Below are positions 33,593 to 46,620 of a stretch of DNA of 64,000 nt, piece by piece. The stretch is from assembly GCF_032854445.1 (NCBI RefSeq), contig NC_088299.1, forward strand, positions 17,353,608-17,417,607, read 5' to 3'. Each line of letters begins with the position of its first letter. Positions within the stretch are counted from its first letter, which is position 1. The notes under the pieces were generated by a model, which had not been told where the DNA came from, did no database searches, and worked only from the letters and a program-made list of their open reading frames with translations. A program made the translations under genes and the position numbers. Origin of the DNA: Liolophura sinensis. Its lineage: Eukaryota; Mollusca; Polyplacophora; Chitonida; Chitonidae.

Positions 33593-36500
33593 GTAAGTCA
33601 GTAATAATATGTAGAATATCAAGTGATCTTTAAAGGGTAAAAAACATGAAATGTGAAGTAAGCATCAGTAGAAATGCAATTAAAAACTCTGAAAATACAG
33701 CTACCTGTTTATATTTGTTTTCTTTAAAATTATTTGCACTTCAAATGTTTGGATTGTGAGAGGGTCTTTATGGAATTTATGGATAATGATCTTAAGCCTG
33801 TAAGGATAAGAATGCCTCTGTTTTGTTGAAATTAGACTAGTGTGAAAATGTGTATAAACTGAAAGTAGTTGTGCATCATTAGTGATCAAGAAATGTGTAG
33901 AAATTGAAAGTTCTGCATCTTTAGTGATCAAGAAACACATTGCAGTGTCTCCTGCTGTTAATTGATGTATAACATATATGTATGCCAGTCGTGTCTATGG
34001 CATCTAATGCAGCTAAATCAGCTTATTCAAGCTGCCAGGTCATGCAGTTAACCCAACAATAATTTATGGAGACAGGCGCAATCATTATGTATGTGGTTAA
34101 TTTTAATCTGAATATTAAAAAAGCCCTGCACATTGTTGCCATTTCTTAAGAGCATATCTTGATGGGGTGTTAGGTAAGGCTGTGTGGATGGAGGGAATAT
34201 TTTTGTGGCAGTTACGGTGATGTGTGGTGTACAGAGCTAACTAAACTGTGAAAAGGTTACATTGTACTGCTATATAGGGCAGGTATGGTCTGTTGTATAC
34301 ACCAACAAAGCAGATCAAAATAGGTGGAGGGAAAATTTCCAAGGAAACAGGAAGTTAAAGAACACAAGTTGTAGGGTCAGAGATAGGTATTATGGGGTGA
34401 GTAGATTTTGGTACGTGAAGGGGAAATGAACTCAGGCATAGCAAGCTACACTCAGGTAAATTATTGATCATTTTTGTCATTAGCTGCTTCCTGCTGGATT
34501 GAAGAATGTGCCCTGATTAGGCCCTGTGAGTGCAAGCTCTATCGTGTGGCGGGGGAGGTCACAATAAGCGCTCATTAATCTGTTATACAACTCCAACATC
34601 TGTCATATACACATCAACTGAATCCTCAAGCAACATCTTCATATACTCCTATAATATGTCTATTACCCTCCTATTTTTAGTTGATGTTTTCTAGATTTTG
34701 TAGGGCTATGTGTTTAGCCGTTAGTAATCACATGTACTGTAATGATACTGGTACACAAATCACTCTGAGTATCTGGCAGTAAAGCCTGGGAAGGCTGGGC
34801 ATGTTTACTGAGAACCATAAAGTGGGCATAGTTAGAAGCTTAATTTAGAGTCTTCACATTCTTTTCTATCCGGAACATGTTGATAGTTTTAATGTAAAAG
34901 TAGTTACATAGTACCTTTAGATGTAACTCTCAGATAAATTCCAAATTAAATAAGCAGTCAGTGATAGTGCTCCATGTACTTTGTTTGATCTGTATAAAGG
35001 CCGGGCTGCTACTCACAGATTCACTGTGACCGTGCTTCAGGCCTTCAGGCAGCTCAAGAAACTTAGAGGAAAGAATCAAGACAATGAGCAGGTAAGTTGT
35101 TTATCAGGTTATTTAGGTGGACATATTTTGAGATTAATCTTCAGTGATACTGTGAGATGTGTATTGAGAAGTGAACAAGATTGCTTTTTAAAAAAATGGG
35201 TTAATTTCATCTGAAAATCACTCTTTTTTTTATTGTACTTAACTGTATTGTTTGGAATTTGTATTTTCACGTATTGCGACATGGCTACAGTATTTAATTG
35301 TGAAATGTGCGTTTGTGAGCCAGTTATGCGCTGTCTAATGCTCGCTGAAAACCACTTGTCAAGTTCCACCAGTGTACTGTGCATATTCACATATATAATG
35401 GTTTAGTCTGCATGGGCACCCATAACGCTGATCACCATCATAAAGAGAAAATTTGTTGAGTAAGGTAACAAACAAATAAGTAAATAAATTGTAAACTGTA
35501 TACTGCAGGGTATATCAGTACTGAGTACTGCACACACTCAGCGTGTACATCTGCTTTCTGTGGTACATGTCTATGTTTTCCTACTGAGGCTAACTTAGCC
35601 ACATTGTTGTGGCTGCCCTTGGGGTACATGCATTTACAGGATGATGCTGTGATAGGTGTGTATTTGTGAGCTTGTTTTAATACAGCTCTGGTACTTTTAC
35701 ATGTATTTCTCCTCACCCAGGGATATACTCATTGTTGTGATTTGCCTTGGGGCTGTTTTGAAGGTAATTAATGCAGAAAGTGGCAGTTTATGTGTAAACA
35801 GCCATTCCACATACACCATGTTTGCTAGTTAACCACAACCTGGTTTATGTCATGCCGCAACACATTACACCTACCATCTTAGTGCCATTTAATTCTACGT
35901 GCATAAGTTTATCAGACCTGTTAGTACAAAACGTGAGCAAAATTATAGATGTATGTTGTGCGCAATCAGATTGTGTTGCAGTGATCTCTGTCATGTCTAT
36001 TGGCGACATGTGTATATTTGATAGTAAATGATTGAAATGATCTTGAGCTTCGTGTGGGTCACAATGGATATGAATTATTATGTTCATGTTAACTCGAATT
36101 ATTATTCCCCTACTGGTACCCAGGTGGTGCTGCAAGTTTGCACCCTGTCTTGCAGACTGTCATGCAGTTTCCCATAAAAATGATTCATCGCATGGAATTG
36201 AAACTTGGCACATGGCTCCACCATGGCAAGTTTGAGATCAAGTGTGAGTTTCGGGCCTTGTCATTTTGTTCATTTTGGACAAAACTGTGGTCATTGTTGT
36301 TAACTTTTGGACTTTCACAATTTGCTGGATTTTGTTACAAAATGTTTAATTGAATCTTGGTATGTGTATTATTTTAACGGACTGGAAATTTGGAAATAAC
36401 TATCCTCTTGTCTGATTCTCTGTTGAATTGTAAGCACTCTGTGATGTGTGTGTGTGAACGTAGCCATCCATGTTCACTAGTTCCTAATTCACTTGACCAT

Positions 36501-37260
36501 GCAGTGATAATGCTGCAGGGGCCTCCTTAGCACTCTGAGCTCCAGGCCAGTATGTGTCACGTCAACACCTTTATACACTGCTTGTGCATGTACCTGTAGT
36601 GAAGGGTCTGTTTTTAAGATATCCATGTAACCATGCGTGTTAAGTGCTTTGTTTCTAGGGAGTCTGGGATCACACTTAACTGTTACATGTGTACCAGATC
36701 ACCAGTATGGTAATCATGTGGTAATTTGGTAGGGTGCATGCTGATTTTCACTGTTTATCTGTTGTATAAAAATGAGCGGATTACAACTGTTTATTCAGCA
36801 AGGAAAATGGGATATTGCATGCATGTATTCCAGATGAAATGTAATTGAGGTGAACATCGTGGGTTAAAACTGGCTCTAATTACATGTATTTACCGTACCA
36901 TGCTATTTGACATGCATCGCCATATGCATGTGCTGGTAAGTTTAGTGATCTTTGAAAAGAGTGTTTGATACACATGTGCGAAAGACTTGTACATGTCCAG
37001 ACACACTGTACATGGATAATGGTGGATGTGATTTTCAGCACTTTCTGAGAACATTGCTGTTAGGGACACTCTAGGTAGCATTCGTAAGACCTGCTGTGTT
37101 TTTCCCCCACAGTAAGTAAAAGCTTAATTATGCGTGCAATCGTTTGTTTGGTGTTATGTGTCCCAAGCTTTTTCTGCAACAGTGTGAAGAAATGGGAATG
37201 TATGTGGATTTCACTCATGCCGTAGTCTGCTTTTGATACGAACTAAAGCCACCAGAAAGC
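33593..37260. other. No gene recognised apart from one candidate exon
   Basis: AT-rich, mostly unique-looking sequence. Apart from 35041-35091 I find no coding signature. ORFs are 60-96 codons without resemblance to a family. Confidence 0.45.
35041..35091 (+). CDS. Second candidate exon, phase-compatible with 33530-33592
   Basis: 51 bp after an acceptor-like cgtgcttcag and before a consensus donor gtaagt. Joined to the earlier candidate it reads R then PSGSSRNLEERIKTMS, ending again in AG. The other open frame (part of a 77-codon ORF from 34981) reads AFRQLKKLRGKNQDNEQ, which is charged and coil-like. Which frame is real, if either, cannot be decided here. Confidence 0.28.
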
Positions 37261-37264
37261 TTAA

Positions 37265-37831
37265 AGGAGAAGAAAACTTAAAAACATGACACTATAGGCT
37301 GAAAAGAGCACATTTTTTCTTATCTGGTGGTGCCTGCTGCAAAATTTTGCGAGTTTTCCTCACTAAACACGTGAAGCCTGAATATGGCAAAGCTAGCATA
37401 AATCGCTGAGTCCATTGCGTCTTCCAGCTTTAACACCCTGTAATTTGTGCTCTGCGTGTGGTGCCTCTCGGCCAATACGAGTTGTTAAAACTGCTGGCTT
37501 GTTCGTGTAAACTCGGAACCTATGTCCAACATTCGGGTTTCCCCGATCGTCAAGCTGAAAACGAACTGTGCTGTTAGCTTCTGGGAAGAAGAGTTCTGCC
37601 ATAAATGTATGAACTGCACTTCGGCGTGTTTCTGCGGCAATTCTCCTCCTAACATAGAAGACTTCAGGACTAGTTCTTAGGCAAAACGGAGTCGCCCACG
37701 GCAGATTTTGGCCCTGGCTTTATTGATAATTTATCAACTTGAAGTACATATTAGAATTTTTTTTTGGCATGCGCCTGCGAGGAAATGCATACTCTTTTCA
37801 ATGATATTTGATATTTAAATTTTTTTCTCCT
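37265..37831. mobile_element. Non-autonomous DNA transposon with TTAA duplication
   Basis: A 567-bp element flanked by TTAA at 37261-37264 and 37832-37835. Terminal inverted repeats begin AGGAGAAGAAAACTTAAAA on the left and AGGAGAAAAAAATTTAAA on the other strand at the right. TTAA target sites are typical of piggyBac and Kolobok. No transposase is present. The 69-codon minus ORF inside (37393-37602) is not recognised. Confidence 0.8.
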
Positions 37832-37835
37832 TTAA

Positions 37836-39750
37836 TCTTTAATTGCTATTAATTAGCCACTTTAAGGATATTACAGACATTTGAAACCTAGTTTCCACAA
37901 TTTTGAAAACAGGATCTACATTGTTAATTGATGGTTTTGCTAGGAATGTTAATGAGGTTAAACCATAGACAGATGGATGTAGACGCATGGGCTCAGAACA
38001 GTCTGAATACCCTCTGGTATTGTGATACATAAAACACAGGGATAAAAATATTTATTTAATTCTACAACAAAGGCCATTGGGTTACCTGCTTGAAATAAAA
38101 AAAACATTATGTATTTCAGAGTTATGTAAGCATGGATAAAAGTCTAATGACTGACTACAGTTTCAAAAGAGGTTAAGATAACAGACTTCAAGAGAGGATT
38201 AAAATGTTACGTTCACTTTTTAATAGCCACCGTGAAATACATATGTACGTCTATGTCAAGGTCATTAGTCTGCTCCTGAAGCTGATACTGCTTTATAGTG
38301 ATCATAAGATGTGTGTCTCTTTTATATGTAGCTCTTATCTTTGATCAAAATAGCGTACAGGAATACATGTATGAAAAGACAGGTGAAATCTTCATTTCAA
38401 AGTTTTGCTTTCAGTCCGTAACTGCATGTGTATTGTCTGTGAGATTAGACTAGACAGGATGTAGGGGGTATTGTGTAAGTGAGCACATGTATTAATTTAA
38501 TATTCAGTATTTTTATAGTAGTTAAGATATAGTTGAACACAATGACACTGAGGCATCTGAAGAAGTAAACCACATATGGACAATGGACAAATGTTTATTG
38601 TTGTGAATGATTAAACATAAATGCAGTATAGGAAAACTGATGGTCAAGTTTGAATGCAAGTTCCAAAATACACTGCAATGACATGTTGGAAACAGCGGCT
38701 GTCAGTTTTTTCTCAGTAGTATATTATATAAACTAAAACATGAGATATACAATGTATGCCCTTGGCACAGGTGTATAACAGAATCTAATTTTGTCCAGAG
38801 TGGGGAACTTCCTTTATACATGTACAATTGCTCTCTTAATGGTTAGACTAATGCACTGCCTAGGCCATAAATAACAAAACGTGTTGGGCATAACATCACT
38901 ATGCATAAAAAGTAGGATAGGGTGGCAGGGAATTCTTGTATTATTCTGGCTGATAAAGATTGTTATAGGGATTTTGAAAACATTACCATTTACAGAAAAC
39001 AAAAAACACAAAATAAAAAAATTCCATCAAAATTAAAAAACAAAACCCTTAATGTACCTAATTCGGAAGATCAGTCAGCTTATTCCAAACAAACATGTTG
39101 ATACTGCTGGCCCATTTGCTGGCATATTTGCTGGCCCATTTCCACCCATCGGTCTGGATTCCCAGTCTCGTGCAGACATGGATGGGTTTGAAAGCTTGTT
39201 TAGGCAGATCATTTCAAAACCTGAGCAGTGTCCCACAGCGCCTGATAATGGTTTTATTCAGTGAGGTTATGAGGTGTGAGCTGAATTAATTTCACTGTGG
39301 AGGACGGGATAGGGGGTGGGGGTGGTGATGTTATTACTGGAAGATGAATTGCTACAGTAATATGAGAGGATCAGTAGCTCTCACCCCACCCAGCCCTGGC
39401 AGCGCTCAATAAATGAGTGAATGGAGTCTTTGAAATGCATGAAAATAATGAAGTGTCAGTCTTTGTAAGAGTGATGTATTGGGGCAGTGGGTGTACCCTG
39501 TTGTGGATGTTTCTGTGTATGTGCTCAGACAGAGGGTGGTAAAATGAGTATAGTCTGTCTATGATGCAATCAAGGAGAGGCAGATAATACATCACGTTAT
39601 ACAGGATGCCTTAGGTGAAGCATACAGGAACCTTGGCCTTGCGTGTATTGATATTTGCATTTATGCTGCATCATGGACAAAACTGAGAAAAGAATAAGGG
39701 CAGTAATGCAGAACTTGAAGTTGTGGTTTTTCCACATGGTTTTAGTGACT
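37836..39750. other. No gene recognised
   Basis: AT-rich sequence between two small DNA transposons. No ORF above 70 codons and no family resemblance. Confidence 0.45.
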
Positions 39751-39967
39751 TACCCTAAATAACCACACATTTTGTCTATTGACTAACTTGCCCATTTTCC
39801 CTGATTCTGAGAGTTCTATTGATTTCAGAAAGGTGTTTTGATATTAGCTGGGAACATGGGATGATTTTCTACCAGAAAAAGTGTCAGCACCAAAAATAAA
39901 ATCTTGTGGCATTTATTGCGTGTAAAAATGCACTTTTTGTGGGCGAAATTTTAGGTCATTTAGGGTA
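39751..39967. mobile_element. 217-bp MITE-like element
   Basis: Inverted ends taccctaaataacc at 39751 and, on the other strand, taccctaaatgacc at 39967. Internal ctgattctgagagttct resembles 43645-43665. No coding capacity. Confidence 0.65.
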
Positions 39968-40329
39968 TAGAAATATGAGTACATATTATGGTATATGAAG
40001 AACTAGTATATACAAATAGTTTACAGTGTTATTTGTGAAGCTGACTCATATTGTAACTTAATATATTAGAAAAGAGCTTTCCAAACCAAAAGTGAATCTA
40101 ACTTGTCCGTGACGCTGTGTTATGACAAGTTACTTTTGTTTTGGACAGATAACTGTCGTAACTGTTTATTGGTGTGTAATGCATTAAGCTGTCATTCTGA
40201 TCGTGTGAGCGCATACATGTATGGTTTATGAATAAGACGAAAATGATCAAAGTCTTTTTTATTGTCACAATATTCTCTTTTCACATGTTTAAATTACTGG
40301 CGGCAAAAAGTAGAAAATGAATATACCTA

Positions 40330-40552
40330 ATGTGATTCCACAACTTTTTTGCATGTTTGCAAGGTGATTATTCAAGCATGTTCTGAAAGCATTATTCTGT
40401 GTTGACTGATAAACTTTTTTTTGTGACACCCTGAAACTGACAAATCAAACCAATGTTGATTTATCTCGAAAATCAAATTAAAAATGTACATAAAGTGCAC
40501 TGAAAGCGGCTCTTTCATATGCATAAAGGTTGGGGAATTAGGGTAAGGTTGT
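40330..40552. mobile_element. MITE-like element, sister of 9262-9478
   Basis: Collinear with the intronic copy at 9262-9478. The end ttggggaattagggtaagg is the reverse complement of a ccttaccctaattcccc start, which also resembles the start of the elements at 13553 and 48639. Confidence 0.7.
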
Positions 40553-41243
40553 ACCGATGACATTTATGCTAGCTATGGACAAACTGCCTTGTCCAAAAAG
40601 CCTTACTGAGTGGTTGGCTACCCTACCATGGGAAAGCTGACCTCCAAGATGTGCCCCATAAATAGTAGTGTTTATATGTATCTACATTGGACTCTGTCTT
40701 CATTAGCCTTTTCCTAAGGGCTAAATAAAATTAAAGATTAATTATTAATTAATTTTTTTGATGATTGTGTGAAGCGAATGTTATCATAAATATCAGAAAT
40801 GTTTTTACTTGTGAAAGGTGGAAAATCATTTTCACCTTTAAATTCACAAGAAAAAATATTTATAATATTCAACCTTCAAGGTGCAGTATTTTATTTCTTA
40901 TTTATATTTTACCAATATCATGATTTGTGTATTTGAACAAGTTTAAGCAATATTGTTAATAAGCATGACGTTGTGACATGATGACATTGTGCTAAGCTAG
41001 GATTGCTCCCCATCTGGATAATATCACATCCGAGAGGTTCAGCATTTCATTGTGTTGCATGCTGTGACATCATTAGAGAAACAAATCCAACGCAGCACAC
41101 TAAACCTCTCCCCTTTGTGTTATATTATGTCACATCTGCTGTCTGCTTTGAATGTCGCTGTTTTGACAGTTCCTACTTCCCTACCCTAACCCATTTGCAT
41201 ATGGAAATGTAAATAATGTCTTGAGCGATCCGGTATAATGAAT

Positions 41244-41386
41244 TAATTATTGCATGTTTCAGAGTAGAACATCTCGATTTGTGGGCTCTCGTCAGCTGAT
41301 GTAGAACTTGTGCTCCACGCTCGTTGTACATCACCTGTCTCGAGCCGACAAATCACGATGTTCCACTCTGAAACATTCAACAATTG
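41244..41386. repeat. 143-bp imperfect palindrome
   Basis: The left arm gtttcagagtagaacatctc, then gatttgtgggctc, is mirrored at the right by gagccgacaaatc and acgatgttccactctgaaac. Arms of about 60 bp meet with almost no spacer near 41315. It can form a stable hairpin or cruciform. It may be a foldback element or the end of a DNA transposon. Confidence 0.85.
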
Positions 41387-43564
41387 TATAGTGTTCATTT
41401 GTGACGTCACCTCATCAGAGTGTGTAATAACAAAACTGATGTTTAACTCTAGCCAATGAGATATCACTTTTATCAGTGAAGGAAAACCTGACATTTCACC
41501 TGAATACAAATAATAAATGTACACATTTATTTGTTATAGCTTGAATACACAATAATTGTTTTGTACACCACGGCAAAAGAAAAAAAAAAGCTGAAATATG
41601 ATTACATATATATGTAGGAGTCTTTTGTGCTTTTACTTCCTTTTCTGGTAACAAACAATTCTGAATCATTCCCATATATGAATTAATTTTCATGTTTATA
41701 AGTTTTGTTTTTTAGTATATTTGCAGAGAAAAATGCCCCAAAAAAATAAAGGTCATGAAATATTACTTTTTGGTGCCCAAACATACATTTTTCAAGTAGG
41801 TTCCCAGTAAAACCTCAAAATGCTTTTCACAAAGATCAATATAATTTTTTTGGCCTAGCAGCTCAACACTAGTGTGGCTGCAGTTTAAGTTAGCACTGCA
41901 CTGCCTTATATGTGACTGACACGCAGGGATATTGACAGCTCCCTTTTAGTGCAATGTAAATTGTCATATTTAAATGTATTGATTGTCATCAAAGTTTTTC
42001 TGATTTATTTGTTATAGTGGCATTGTACAGGAAGCACAGCTGATGCATGCTGTCAGGCTGAGTTTGTACTTAAAGTTTAAGTCGAGTGTATAAAAGTGCA
42101 CTTTCAGCTGGAAGCACATGAAGGCCTTAAAATGACACTTTGGATTCCAACATGTAAGTTTTTATGATGAAAAATTAATCAGAGGTCACAAAAACTTTGA
42201 AGTGGATGCTATAAGGGGGATAAATCAAACACAACATGGGAGACTGTGTCATCTGAGAATGCCAAACTTGAGGTGTAATCCAGAAAGTGATTTGACTCGA
42301 AAAACAAATGAAACTGATCCATTCATCATGTTGATGGGCCTTGGGATCTGTCGTGTCTCAGTTCCTGTCTTATATTTGGCCTGTCAGATTGGTGCAGTTT
42401 TTTTCACGCCCTTTGTGTCAGCTGAGGTCAGCTGTGTCCAGTGTTGTTGGTATCTGACAGGAACCATTTTGTTTTACTCAGAGGATAATTATGTGGAGAG
42501 CTCCCGCCTGTCTGTGACAACCCACATCCAGTCGCAGGTAGCTCACAGAATAGACCTCGCTTGTGACACATGTATTTTCTGATATGCGATTGTTAGCTTC
42601 GTCTTTACATGTATCTTTTTTGTAAATCTTTATATATTTCCTTTAACGGAGTGCTCCAGTTGGTAAGTGTTGTACTTTGATAGAAAAGGACAATTTTTCA
42701 TTCTTGAATTTCCAAAAAAAATAGTGTTTACAAAATATCAATAGTGTTTGATATTATAGGAATTATTGATATGTTCCGATACTTGTCGATGAATGACTTA
42801 TTTCCTCCTTTGTGGATAGGTATGACATTTGCTGTTTATTTCAGTACTGGTATAGGAACTTGTTGTTATGCACTTGTTTGATATTGAAGTCAAAGATTGT
42901 GTTACGACTGATGTAGACCGTTTTAAAACTTTAGCATTTATACATTGAAGACCACAGGCTTTTTCCTCATCTTCTGGACATAATTTTTCGCAAACATTCT
43001 TTTCGGTAACAGTAGGAATAGAGAAAGTATAATCTTTTGGTACTTTTTCACTGATAACACATTTTAATTTGCTAAGGTTTGGCTTTACTGTGAAAGATCT
43101 CGATTGTGAAATACTTCTGGTACAAAATTTCCAATTCTGGAAGAAGTTCTTAAATAAATTGGAGATCTGTTCCGAATCATCAGTTCCCTGTAAATCCTTC
43201 TTGTTGTTCTACTTCATAACAAATACATGTTACTAACATGTATAGCGGCATTGTGTTTTGGAACTCTCGTTTTAATGTGTTCTTTCCGTTCAGAAACTTG
43301 CAGAAATAGTACTGAATTTAATTGCTCTGCAGCTAATTGCATGTCTTAAAAAGGGCTGGAATGAATGACTGGAGCTTATAATCTACCTTGGCAATGTTTA
43401 TATATATCATGGAGACGAAAGGGCTGGAGAACGAGACAATTCATTCCGCAATCAATTAAGAATTAAGTCAGGCTTTGTACACTGGTTTAATGAGAGACTA
43501 TTTTCTCTTGACATTGGTAGTTCACTACCTTGAGGGATAAAAAACTGATATCTGTGAGGTAATT

Positions 43565-44045
43565 TTCACAATTGTATTTTTAAGTGTAATTATGATAAAT
43601 AACCTAAAATTTCACCTTTGATTTTAAGTTGCACATTTTATGTGATTCTGAGAGCTCAGTTCATCTTAGTGAGGTGTTTTGAGGTTCCCTTGTAAGGTAG
43701 GATATGATATCCGACTGGAAAATTGTGAATTTCAGCTTGAAAAATAATCCGTATGTTTGATGACATGACTGTTAGCCTCTAAAAATGAACGTTTTGCAGC
43801 AAAATATTTGGTTGTTTGTTGCAGATGCTACATGTAAACTTCTCTAAGTCATATTAAAAACATTCCTGAAAATTCCTGCATTTTTAGATGCTAACAAAGG
43901 TCAGAAACAATTTCATGTACTTTTAGTGTTGATACTTCCTCACTCGTGTATCACCTTACCTTTGAAGCAAACCTCAAAACACCTTTCAAGATCAATGGAA
44001 CTCTCAGAATCAGGTATAATCAGTAACCTGTCTGTGAACAGAATT
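43565..44045. mobile_element. Dispersed non-coding repeat pair
   Basis: The left part (aacctaaaatttcacctttg, tgattctgagagctcag, gaggtgttttgaggtt) and the right part (accttacctttgaagcaaac, ctcaaaacacctttc, ctctcagaatcagg) are rough inverted relatives of each other and resemble sequence at 18835, 39751 and 41780. Probably one MITE with diverged arms. Confidence 0.5.
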
Positions 44046-45219
44046 TGAGGTTAAATGCGGCATTCAGTGGGAGCCTCACCACTTCCCGTTTCGGATGATG
44101 TATGGTTGTTGTCAAACAACACCAGGGAAGCATCCACTTTCTACAAGGTTATAACATGTTAGACCGCTCCATCATTTGTAATGTAAACCTGAGCCAGGTG
44201 TATGATTTATGCAATACAACAGTTTCTCAGGGGAGAGCAGATATATAATTAAAGTACCATAAAAATATAATTAAATAACCGATAAAGAAAAACTATATGG
44301 GCTTAATCCTAGATATATCTTATGGGCTTTCCAAATTAGTTTTCGTACACATGACTAAACTTAGTTTTTGTAAGGAACACTTTGATGCAGAGTAAGACCA
44401 AAGTGGTTTTGTGATCAGTGGATGACACAGAGGATAGGGTTTTAATGATTGTCCCTCTCCAGATGGGATATATAGAGGCCACTCTTCCTACAAGAGGTCA
44501 TCATCGTGTTGGAACCATGTCTATCAAGAGATAAACTTTTAGTACTAGATAAGCATTAGATCCTGCACATTTCTGTGGCTCTATATTTCCACTCTGTTCT
44601 TTTGTGGCATAATCTCATAATCTTTGGCCAGTGTATAACTTAAAGACGTCTCGATAAACAGCTATCACACAGTGGTATTATTTGGTGGGGATCCAAAACA
44701 TGCACCTAGTGATCGATAGTGGTACGTGTAAAGATGATGTACGTGTAGAGTTACCCAAATTGTTCCAACTTGGGGGACTGCCATGGCAGCTGGATCATGT
44801 AAATAGGTATTTGCCATACTGATACACCAAAATAAGGACATAATTGTCTGGCAAAATAGAGATGGAACTCCAAGATTTAGAGCAACAGTTTTAATCTTTT
44901 CCTTAGTTGCACATTGCAATGTACATTTACCTGTTGTAAAACATATGGTTAAGTTGTCCAATTTGGGGTTACCATGGCAACCATATCACCACTGCAAAAT
45001 TTTCCAGGTGATGGGTGCATTCCCACTGTGGATATGTTGACTTTTTATGTTTCATAAAAAAACAAATTCTCTTTGAGCTAGTTATCTGTTTATCTGTGGC
45101 TAATTTGTACTGTCATCAGTCTTCTAGAATCTCCATGTGCTTGTTTTTCTTTTTATTCAGTTTATATTCATGTTACCCAAGTGGCTGTTTTCTCAAAATG
45201 AGAAAACAAGTATATATAG

Positions 45220-46620
45220 TTACAGGACACTCCTCTGTGGTTATACAATGTTCTTCTACATCTGTACAATGTTCTATAGCTGTACAACATGTTGTTCTGT
45301 TGCTGTACTGTCTTGTTCTATATTTGTAGGCATGTTCTATAGCAGTAAAATTTCTGTTGCTGTAGGCATGTTCTATAGTTGTACAATGTTCTATTGCTGT
45401 AAGCATGTTGTGTAACTGTATAGTGTTCTTTTGCTGTAAGCATTTTCTATAGCTGTACAATGTGCTTTTGTTGTAGGCATGTTTTATAGCTGTACAATGT
45501 TCTTTTGTTGTAGGTATGTTCTATAGTTGCACAATGTTCTATTGTTGTAGGCATGTTCTGTGGCTGTACAATGTTCTGTTGCTGTAAACATGTTCTTTAG
45601 TTGTACAATGTTCTATTGTTATAGGCATGCTCTGTAGCTGTGCAATGTTCTATCACTGTAGGCATGTTCTGTAACTGTATACTGTTCTTCTGCTGTAAGG
45701 ATTTTCTATAGCTGTACAATGTTATTTTGTTGTGGGCATGTTCTACAGCTGTACAATGTTCTATTGCTGTAGGTATGTTCTATAACTGTACAATGTTCTA
45801 TTGCTGTAGGCATGCTTTGTAGCTGTGCAATGTTCTATCACTGTAGGCATGTTCTGTAACTGTATACTGTTCTTCTGCTGTAAGCATTTTCTACAGCTGT
45901 ATAATGTTCTTTTGTTGTAGGCATGTTCTACAGCTGTACAATGTTTTATTGCTGTAGGTATGTTCTATAACTGTACAATGTTCTATTGCTGTAGGCATGT
46001 TCTATATATATAGTGTTCTTTGGCTGTAACCATTTTCTATAGCTGTCGAATGTTCTTTTGTTGTAGGAATGTTCTATAGTTGTACGATGTCCTTTTGTTG
46101 TAGGCCTGTTCCATAGCTGTACAATGTTTTTTTGTTGTAGGCATGTTTTATAGTTGTACAATGTTCTGTTGCTGTAGGCATTTTCCATAGCTGTAAAATG
46201 TTCTATTGCTGTAGGCATGTTCTATAGCTGTACAATGTTCTATTGCTGTAGGCATTTTCCATAGCTGTAAAAGGTTCTATTGCTGTAAACATGTTCTTTA
46301 GTTGTACAATGTTCTATTGCTGTAGGCATTTTCCATAGCTGTAAAATTTTCTATTGCTATAGGCATGTTCTATAGCTGTACAATTTTCTATTGCTGTAGG
46401 CATGTTCTAGAACTGTACAATGCTCTATTGCTGTAGGCATGTTCAATAGCTGTACAATGTTCTATTGCTGTGGGCATGTTCCGTAGTTGTACAATGTTGC
46501 TCTGTTGCTGTGCAGTTTTGTTCTATAGTTGTACAATGGTCTATTTCTATACAATGTTCTATTGCTCTACATTGTTGTTTTAAACATATATATTGTTCTT
46601 CCATGGTTACACAGTGCTTC
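45220..46620. repeat. 37-bp degenerate minisatellite with half-unit structure
   Basis: About 36 units of atgttctatagctgtacaat, then gttctattgctgtaggc. The two halves are themselves related (both contain gttctat, then tgctgta or agctgta), so the unit arose by doubling of an about 18-bp ancestor. The short ORFs here are by-products. Confidence 0.93.

Larger units (their letters stand above)
40553..45219. other. No gene recognised; a palindrome and dispersed repeats
   Basis: Contains the palindrome at 41244-41386 and repeat fragments at 41700-41860 and 43565-44045. The longest ORF (42202-42582, 126 codons) has no family resemblance. Confidence 0.45.

Noticed and set aside
42492-42538. Possible exon ending at the donor-like gtagct
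   Set aside because: The donor is weak, the phase does not join the candidate exons at 33.5 and 35.0 kb, and the reading is not recognised.
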